NCBI GenBank assembly: GCA_021793515.1
Contig: JAJYSP010000008.1
Coordinates: forward strand, 1 to 64,000
Reading direction: 5' to 3'
DNA from: Actinomycetes bacterium
GTDB lineage: Bacteria > Actinomycetota > Acidimicrobiia > Acidimicrobiales > RAAP-2
DNA length: 64,000 nucleotides
Position 1 is the stretch's first letter. Each line of letters starts with the position of its first letter. Below the pieces are notes generated by a model that ran no database searches, had not been told where the DNA came from, and worked only from the letters and a program-made list of their open reading frames with translations. This document shows positions 59,224-64,000 of the stretch, piece after piece. The position numbers and the translations under genes are program-made.

Positions 59224-60773
59224 ACGGCGCACACGCGCTGCTCGCGACGATGCGCACCAACGACGTCACGACGGTCTTCGCGAACCCCGGCACCTCCGAG
59301 ATGCACTTCGTGGCGGCGTTGGACGACGCTCCCGACGTGCGTGCCGTGTTGTGCCTCTTCGAAGGTGTCGCGACGGGCGCGGCCGACGGGTACGCCCGCG
59401 TCACCGGACGAGTCGCGGCGACGTTGCTGCACCTCGGACCGGGACTCGCCAACGGTTGGGCCAATCTGCACAACGCCCGCCGGGCGCGCGTGCCAGTGCT
59501 CAACGTCATCGGTGATCACGCGACCTACCACGCACGCTTTGACGCACCGCTCCAGAGCGACATCGCCGCTGTCGCGGGCGCGCTCGAGGGATCCATCCAT
59601 AAGCCGCGCCGCCCCGATGACGTGGCCGACGAGACAGCGCGCGCCATCGCTGACGCCTACGGCCCGCCGTCGCGAGTCGCCACACTCATCCTGCCCGCCG
59701 ACGTCTCCTGGGGTGCGCTCGAAAGAACCCCGAGCCACTGGCCCACGGCCGCGAGGGGCGCGGCGGTCCCGCTCGACGAGGGTCTCCTCGATCACGTGGT
59801 GACGAGACTGCGCACGACGCGTGCGGCCATCTTCCTCGGGGGAGCCGCCACTACGGGCGCGGCCATGGAGCTCGCGAACCGAATCGGCGCGGCTAGCGGT
59901 GCGACGGTGATGGTCGAGACATTTCCCACGTCGATGGACCGCGGTGCGGGGGTCTTCCAGCCCGAGCGGCTGATCTACCTGAGTGAGTTCGCCGTCGGTC
60001 AACTCGCTGAGATCGAGACGCTCGTCCTCGTCGGCGCGAGTGAGCCAGTCGGGTTCTTCGCCTACCCCGACGTACCTAGTCGGCTTGTTGCGGCCGATTG
60101 CGAGGTCATCGCGCTGGCGCCACCCGGCAGCGATGTCAGCACAGCGCTCGCGATGCTCGTGGACCAGCTTGACGCGCCACGCGTGCGCGTGCCCGCGGGT
60201 CGAGCGCCCGAACCACCGAGTGGCGCATTGAACGCCCAGAGTTTCGCCGCCGCCATCGCCGCCACGCTGCCCGAGGGTGCGGTCATCAGCGACGAATCCA
60301 ACACGAGCGGCATCCACCTCTACGGCGCCACCACCTTCGCGGCGCCCCATCGACTCTTGACCTTGACTGGTGGCTCGATCGGGTTCGGCCTACCCGTCGC
60401 GGTCGGCGCGGCCATCGGCACCGGCACGCGCGTGATCGCACTCGAGTCGGACGGCTCGATGATGTACACCCCCCAGGCACTGTGGACGATGGCCCGCGAG
60501 GGGCTCGACGTCACCGTCGTCGCCCTGTCGAACCGTCGCTACGCCATCCTCGACTTTGAACGCCAACGGGTGGGTGCTAGCGGAGTTGGAGAAGCGAGCG
60601 AGCGCCTTCTCTCGCTCGACGACCCCGCCATCGACCTCTGCGGCGTCGCACGCGCGCTGGGCGTCCCTGGGACAGCGGTGACGACCGCCGACGAACTCGT
60701 CGACGCGCTTCGCCGATCGTTCGCCACCCCGGGGCCGTCGTTCATCGAGGTGCCGCTGGCCTCAGCCTTCTGA
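59220..60773 (+). CDS. ThDP-dependent decarboxylase/acetolactate-synthase-like enzyme
   Basis: About 517 aa. The Glu that activates ThDP is in AVLCLFEGVATGAADGYARV; PYR domain, then a central domain, and a PP domain whose metal motif is ALESDGSMMYTPQALWTMAR ending in ALSNRRYAIL, where GDG is SDG and the closing Asn is kept. It is shorter than IlvB (about 570) and lacks an adjacent regulatory subunit. The glyoxylate-carboligase, benzoylformate or sulfo-acetaldehyde types are alternatives to acetolactate synthase. Coupled to the GlcD-like oxidase, suggesting action on its 2-oxo acid product (inference). Confidence 0.86.
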   Translation: MNGAHALLATMRTNDVTTVFANPGTSEMHFVAALDDAPDVRAVLCLFEGVATGAADGYARVTGRVAATLLHLGPGLANGWANLHNARRARVPVLNVIGDHATYHARFDAPLQSDIAAVAGALEGSIHKPRRPDDVADETARAIADAYGPPSRVATLILPADVSWGALERTPSHWPTAARGAAVPLDEGLLDHVVTRLRTTRAAIFLGGAATTGAAMELANRIGAASGATVMVETFPTSMDRGAGVFQPERLIYLSEFAVGQLAEIETLVLVGASEPVGFFAYPDVPSRLVAADCEVIALAPPGSDVSTALAMLVDQLDAPRVRVPAGRAPEPPSGALNAQSFAAAIAATLPEGAVISDESNTSGIHLYGATTFAAPHRLLTLTGGSIGFGLPVAVGAAIGTGTRVIALESDGSMMYTPQALWTMAREGLDVTVVALSNRRYAILDFERQRVGASGVGEASERLLSLDDPAIDLCGVARALGVPGTAVTTADELVDALRRSFATPGPSFIEVPLASAF

Positions 60774-61532
60774 CTCGAGGTCGAACTCGGCGATAACGGG
60801 TGCGTGGTCGGACGGCTTAACACCCTTGCGAGCCTCACGGTCGACGTACCCCGCCGTCGCTCGTCGTCCCAAGGTCTCGTCGACGAGCAACAGGTCGATG
60901 CGTAGACCGTGATTCTGGTGGAAAGCGCCACCGCGGTAGTCCCACCAGGAATAGGCCGGCTCATCGGGGTGGAGCACCCGGATGAGGTCAATGAGGCCCG
61001 TCGACTCGATTGCGCGAATGGCCGCGCGTTCGGGTTCGCTCACGTGCGTCGCGCCAAGGAAACTCGGCGGGTCCCAGCAGTCGAGGTCCGACGGTGCCAC
61101 GTTGAAGTCACCGCCGAGGACGAACGGGCCGACGGGGCGCGTTGACGCGAGCTCGCCCAAGCGACCGAGCCAATCGAGCTTGTAGCGGTAGTGGGGATCT
61201 TCGAGCGAGCGCCCGTTGGGGACGTAGCAGGAATAGACCTGGACCCCGCCACAGGTCGCACCGATGATGCGCGCTTCGGGGTCTTGGTCGCCGAATCCCC
61301 GCTGCACATCGGTCACGCCCACCCTCGAGAGGATGGCCACGCCGTTCCATTGCCCCTGGCCGTAGTGGGCGACCTCGTAGCCCGCGTCCGCGATCGCCGC
61401 CACGGGAAACCGGTCATCAGTGGACTTCGTCTCTTGGATCAAGACCACGTCGGGCTGTGTGTCAGCGAGCCACGAGGTGAGTCGGGCCAACCGGGCCGCG
61501 ACCGAGTTGACGTTCCAGGTGGCAATCTTCAC
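60762..61532 (-). CDS. xthA: exodeoxyribonuclease III
   Basis: About 256 aa. EEP catalytic set: KIATWNVNSVAARLARLTSW (Asn), LIQETKSTDDRFPVAAI (Glu), VYSCYVPNGRS (Tyr), LGGDFNVAPSDLDCW (Asp, Asn), SWWDYRGGAF and KPSDHAPVIAEF (Asp-His). It repairs abasic sites and 3' blocks in DNA. Last gene of the operon; its 3' end overlaps the convergent ThDP gene by 12 bp. Confidence 0.93.
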   Translation of the reverse strand: MKIATWNVNSVAARLARLTSWLADTQPDVVLIQETKSTDDRFPVAAIADAGYEVAHYGQGQWNGVAILSRVGVTDVQRGFGDQDPEARIIGATCGGVQVYSCYVPNGRSLEDPHYRYKLDWLGRLGELASTRPVGPFVLGGDFNVAPSDLDCWDPPSFLGATHVSEPERAAIRAIESTGLIDLIRVLHPDEPAYSWWDYRGGAFHQNHGLRIDLLLVDETLGRRATAGYVDREARKGVKPSDHAPVIAEFDLESEG

Positions 61533-61963
61533 GTCAGGTCGGCGAGGACGAAGAGCAGATCCGCTTCAGCGGCCACCTCGCCGCCGACGGACGCGATACC
61601 GTGACCCTTGCCGGCTCGCGCCGAGAGACGGGTCATCTCGCAGTGCAGGGTCACCGTGTCACCCGGGACGACCTGACGGCGGAACCGAGCGCGCTCGACA
61701 CCGCCGAACAGGGGCAGCCGTCCGCGATAGCGCTCGTCAGCCAACACCGCGACGCCGCCGCACTGGGCCAACGACTCAAGTAAGAGCACACCGGGAGTCG
61801 TCGGACGGCCCGGGAAGTGGCCCGGGAAGAACCACTCGTCACCGCGCAGCGTCCACGTCCCGGTCGCGTGCACACCGGGTTCGATCTCGAGCAGCTCGTC
61901 GAGCAGCAGAAACGGCTCGCGGTGTGGCAGCCAGTCCCGGGGGTCGAGTGAGAGACCGTTCAC
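61529..61963 (-). CDS. FabZ-like 3-hydroxyacyl-ACP dehydratase
   Basis: About 144 aa. The hot-dog fold has LPHREPFLLLDELLEI (catalytic His) and WFFPGHFPGRPTTPGVLLLESLAQ (catalytic Glu in the helix). Later RARFRRQVVPGDTVTLHCEM is the usual substrate-tunnel region. Function is fatty-acid or acyl-carrier-linked dehydration; whether it is the main FabZ is not clear, as no other fab genes are adjacent. Overlaps both neighbours by 4 bp. Confidence 0.88.
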   Translation of the reverse strand: MNGLSLDPRDWLPHREPFLLLDELLEIEPGVHATGTWTLRGDEWFFPGHFPGRPTTPGVLLLESLAQCGGVAVLADERYRGRLPLFGGVERARFRRQVVPGDTVTLHCEMTRLSARAGKGHGIASVGGEVAAEADLLFVLADLT

Positions 61964-63072
61964 GCGAGGGCCAGTTCTGCGATCCGGCGCTCGGGGTCAA
62001 CGGTGATCAGTCGGAATGTTCGACGGTCTCCCCGTTTCAACACGTCGCGCGCTCTTGCCGGCGGCGGGTCGCCAAGCAGCGTGGTCGGGGCGTAGCACTC
62101 GACCTGGCCACCCTTGAAGGCGACAGTAATCACGGCACCGTGCGACGTGAAGGTCGTGACCTCGCCCTCGAGGCGTGAATTCACCTTGAAGGCGGAGCGA
62201 AAGCGGGCAAAGACGTCCTCGGGGTTCACCGGCTGACGACCGCGTCGCAGGGCCACCGCCGGAGCATTCGACGGCGGTATCGACTCGAGCACCGGCGCGG
62301 CCTTGGCGGGTGCGTTCGTCTTAGGTGCCCGCTTCGCAGTGGTCTTGGCCACTGGCGCCTTCTTCGCCGGCGCCTTCTTCACTACGTCGGCCTTCTTGGC
62401 GACCTTGGTCGTTTTGGCGGTGGCCTTCGCGGGTGGTGGTTCCTCGGCGCCGGCCCGTGAGGCCTTGGTAGCGCGCTTGGTGGGGCGAGCCACCTTCTCC
62501 GGCGCCTTCTTCGCCGCGGGGACCTTGGCGGCGGCCGGTCTCGCGCTCGGCTTCGCTGGGGTGATAGTGGTGCCGATCGATGGGGTCACGCCCTCGGGCA
62601 TGAGCACGGCGAGCTTCTTCACGGCCCGGGCGCTCTTCACGCCGCGCACGGGTAGCCGCGGGGTGAAGATCCACCCGACCCCAGAGACCGGCTTGCCACC
62701 GATGAGTCGACCTTCGTCGAAGAGCCAGGGGTAGATGGCGTGGAACTCTTGGAACGAGTCATTACTGAGAACGACGCCGTTGATCCGATCGGCGATCTTC
62801 AAGATGAACGCGTCGCCCCGGCCAATCGCACCGGCCGGTGGCGTCACGATTGTGCCATCGAGTTCACGGTCCTTGAACCGCGCTCGTTCCCCACTCGCGA
62901 CGCGGTGGCCGAAGCTCGCGTCAACGACGACAATGAGCTCCGCGCGGGGATTCTCTTCTCGAAACGCGCTGATCACGTCGTCCAATTGGCTGAGACTCGG
63001 ATCGGTGCGGCCCTCGGTCGCGAGATTCGAGCCGTCGATCACGACCCGTAGTCGCGTGCGCGCGGCGCTCAC
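61960..63072 (-). CDS. NYN/Zc3h12a-type RNase with Lys/Ala-rich linker and S1-like tail
   Basis: About 370 aa from GTG 63072 (MSAARTRLRVVIDGSNLATE). The PIN/NYN nuclease has VVIDGSNLATEGRTD (Asp), ELIVVVDASFGHRVA, LDGTIVTPPAGAIGRGDAFI (Asp) and GVVLSNDSFQEF (Asp), the acidic set of the Zc3h12a-like RNase group. A linker of about 130 residues is made of Lys/Ala/Pro repeats (AAKVPAAKKAPEKVARPTKR, KKADVVKKAPAKKAPVAKTT), like histone H1 tails. The last 70 residues (FKVNSRLEGEVTTFTSHGAV, ITVAFKGGQVECYAP) look like an S1/OB RNA-binding fold. Coupled by GTGA overlap to the 2-oxoglutarate dehydrogenase gene upstream. Confidence 0.82.
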   Translation of the reverse strand: MSAARTRLRVVIDGSNLATEGRTDPSLSQLDDVISAFREENPRAELIVVVDASFGHRVASGERARFKDRELDGTIVTPPAGAIGRGDAFILKIADRINGVVLSNDSFQEFHAIYPWLFDEGRLIGGKPVSGVGWIFTPRLPVRGVKSARAVKKLAVLMPEGVTPSIGTTITPAKPSARPAAAKVPAAKKAPEKVARPTKRATKASRAGAEEPPPAKATAKTTKVAKKADVVKKAPAKKAPVAKTTAKRAPKTNAPAKAAPVLESIPPSNAPAVALRRGRQPVNPEDVFARFRSAFKVNSRLEGEVTTFTSHGAVITVAFKGGQVECYAPTTLLGDPPPARARDVLKRGDRRTFRLITVDPERRIAELALA

Positions 63073-64000
63073 CCGATCGCTCGAGTCAGCAGGTCGGACT
63101 GCTCGGCGACGTGGATTAACGAGCTGCCCGTCGCGGGGCTCGCGGATTCGGCCCGCGCGACGTGACTGAGGGCAACGTCGCGCAACTGGCGGTGCACCTG
63201 GTGGTGGACGAAGGGCCACGCGCCCATGTTCTCGGGCTCCTCTTGGAGCCACACGACCTCACCCAGCTTCGGGTACGACGCGAGGACGGCGTCGATCTCG
63301 TCGTGGGGCCACGGGTAGAGCTGCTCCACCCGCACCACGGCGACGTGGTCGGCACTCACCTCGGCTCGACGTGCGAGCGCCTCGTGCGCGATCTTGCCCG
63401 AGGCGAACACGACCCGTGTCACCCGGTCATGCTGGGCGTGGGGATCGTCAAGCACGGTTTGGAACGAGCCGTGCTCGAACTCGCTAAGCGGCGATCGGGT
63501 TTGAGTCGCTCGCAGCATTGATTTGGGCGTGAAGACGATGAGCGGGGTCACCGTGTCACGGGTCACCTGACTGCGCAGCAAGTGGAAGTACTGCGCTGCG
63601 GTCGTCGGCTGGGCAATTCGCAGGTTGTTGCGCGCGCTCAGCGAGAGGAATCGCTCTATCCGTCCGCTGGAGTGCTCGGGTCCTTGCCCCTCGTAACCGT
63701 GCGGAAGCAGCATCACCAGACCAGCGCGCTGTCCCCACTTGTCCTCGGCGGCGACGAGGAAGTTGTCGATGATGATCTCGGCGCCATTGACGAAGTCGCC
63801 GAACTGCGCCTCCCAAGCCACGAGTGACCGATTGGCCTCCACCGAGTAGCCGTACTCGAAACCCAGTGCCGCGTATTCGCTGAGGAAGGAGTCGCGCACG
63901 GTGAAGAAAGCCCGCGTGTCGAGGTTCGCGAGCGGGATGTACTGATCACCGTTCTCATAGTCGATCAGTGCGGCGTGACGATGCGAGAAGGTGCCGCGAC
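63069..64000 (-). CDS. kgd: 2-oxoglutarate dehydrogenase E1 / Kgd, C-terminal part (cut by window end)
   Basis: About 310 codons are visible; the gene runs past base 64000. Typical E1 C-terminal sequence: RGTFSHRHAALIDYENGDQY, IPLANLDTRAFFTVRDSFLS, GFEYGYSVEANRSLVAWEAQ, FGDFVNGAEIIIDNFLVAAE, KWGQRAGLVMLLPHGYEGQG, PEHSSGRIERFLSL. These include the conserved pyrimidine-binding domain and the E1-specific PHGYEGQGPEHSSGR. In actinobacteria the protein is usually a fused E1-E2 (Kgd); the N-terminal part lies outside the window, so I cannot tell. First of a four-gene overlapping operon. Confidence 0.93.
   Translation of the reverse strand, partial: RGTFSHRHAALIDYENGDQYIPLANLDTRAFFTVRDSFLSEYAALGFEYGYSVEANRSLVAWEAQFGDFVNGAEIIIDNFLVAAEDKWGQRAGLVMLLPHGYEGQGPEHSSGRIERFLSLSARNNLRIAQPTTAAQYFHLLRSQVTRDTVTPLIVFTPKSMLRATQTRSPLSEFEHGSFQTVLDDPHAQHDRVTRVVFASGKIAHEALARRAEVSADHVAVVRVEQLYPWPHDEIDAVLASYPKLGEVVWLQEEPENMGAWPFVHHQVHRQLRDVALSHVARAESASPATGSSLIHVAEQSDLLTRAIG

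Overview
The window is a high-GC actinobacterial chromosome segment, probably from class Acidimicrobiia or a close relative. That placement is an inference. It rests on a DUF3039 protein, a C4 zinc-ribbon gene coupled to a histidine phosphatase, a 2-oxoglutarate dehydrogenase E1 of the actinobacterial Kgd kind, a type A RNase P RNA, small AsnC-like and zinc-finger proteins, and a dense use of leaderless promoters. Most of the window is a compact chromosome with long overlapping operons (4-8 bp overlaps), and the two ends differ in character.

1-6.2 kb is accessory DNA. It starts with the C-terminal part of a DDE transposase. Three toxin-antitoxin-like modules follow: Xre/MbcA-RES (minus strand), RHH-Fic (plus) and HTH-RES (plus). 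A diverged paralogue of one small winged-helix-like gene (98-107 aa, motif IPQAKPWLVRLASFRVG) sits on the proximal side of each module, always on the minus strand. All three copies share an invariant 19-bp core. This alternating layout is the best candidate in the window for an undescribed system.

6.5-26.7 kb is core chromosome: a HAD phosphatase, YaaA, a TRAM-type RNA methyltransferase, a glutamine amidotransferase, DUF3039, a CoA-transferase, a three-gene operon (GlpD-like, alkyl-DHAP-synthase-like FAD oxidase, atypical FGGY kinase), the xseA-xseB-metallohydrolase-ferredoxin reductase operon, rnpB, and a TM0106-type nuclease followed by an asymmetric CydDC-like ABC exporter pair.

26.7-29.3 kb holds an aldo/keto reductase gene split by a complete ISL3-family insertion of about 1,517 bp with an exact 8-bp target duplication. 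29.5-45.6 kb carries TrhA, a five-gene overlapping operon (PhzF, PPOx, Nudix, zinc ribbon, histidine phosphatase), an EEP nuclease or phosphatase, a frameshifted GNAT, a transporter and dehydrogenase pair, an ArsB-like permease, a radical SAM/SPASM protein, a MarR-regulated DHA2 exporter, galU, tRNA-Val(UAC), a CHAD protein and an IMPase-like phosphatase.

45.7-64 kb has a secreted GH3 beta-glucosidase-like enzyme, small exported or hypothetical proteins, a three-gene operon ending in a membrane-anchored BTAD regulator, and a cell-wall-like operon (alpha/beta hydrolase, membrane-fused Mur ligase, Ddl). A UvrD-like helicase, a GlcD-like oxidase and a ThDP enzyme follow. The window closes with an overlapping operon of 2-oxoglutarate dehydrogenase E1 (cut by the window end), a NYN RNase with a histone-like linker and S1-like tail, a FabZ-like dehydratase, and exonuclease III.
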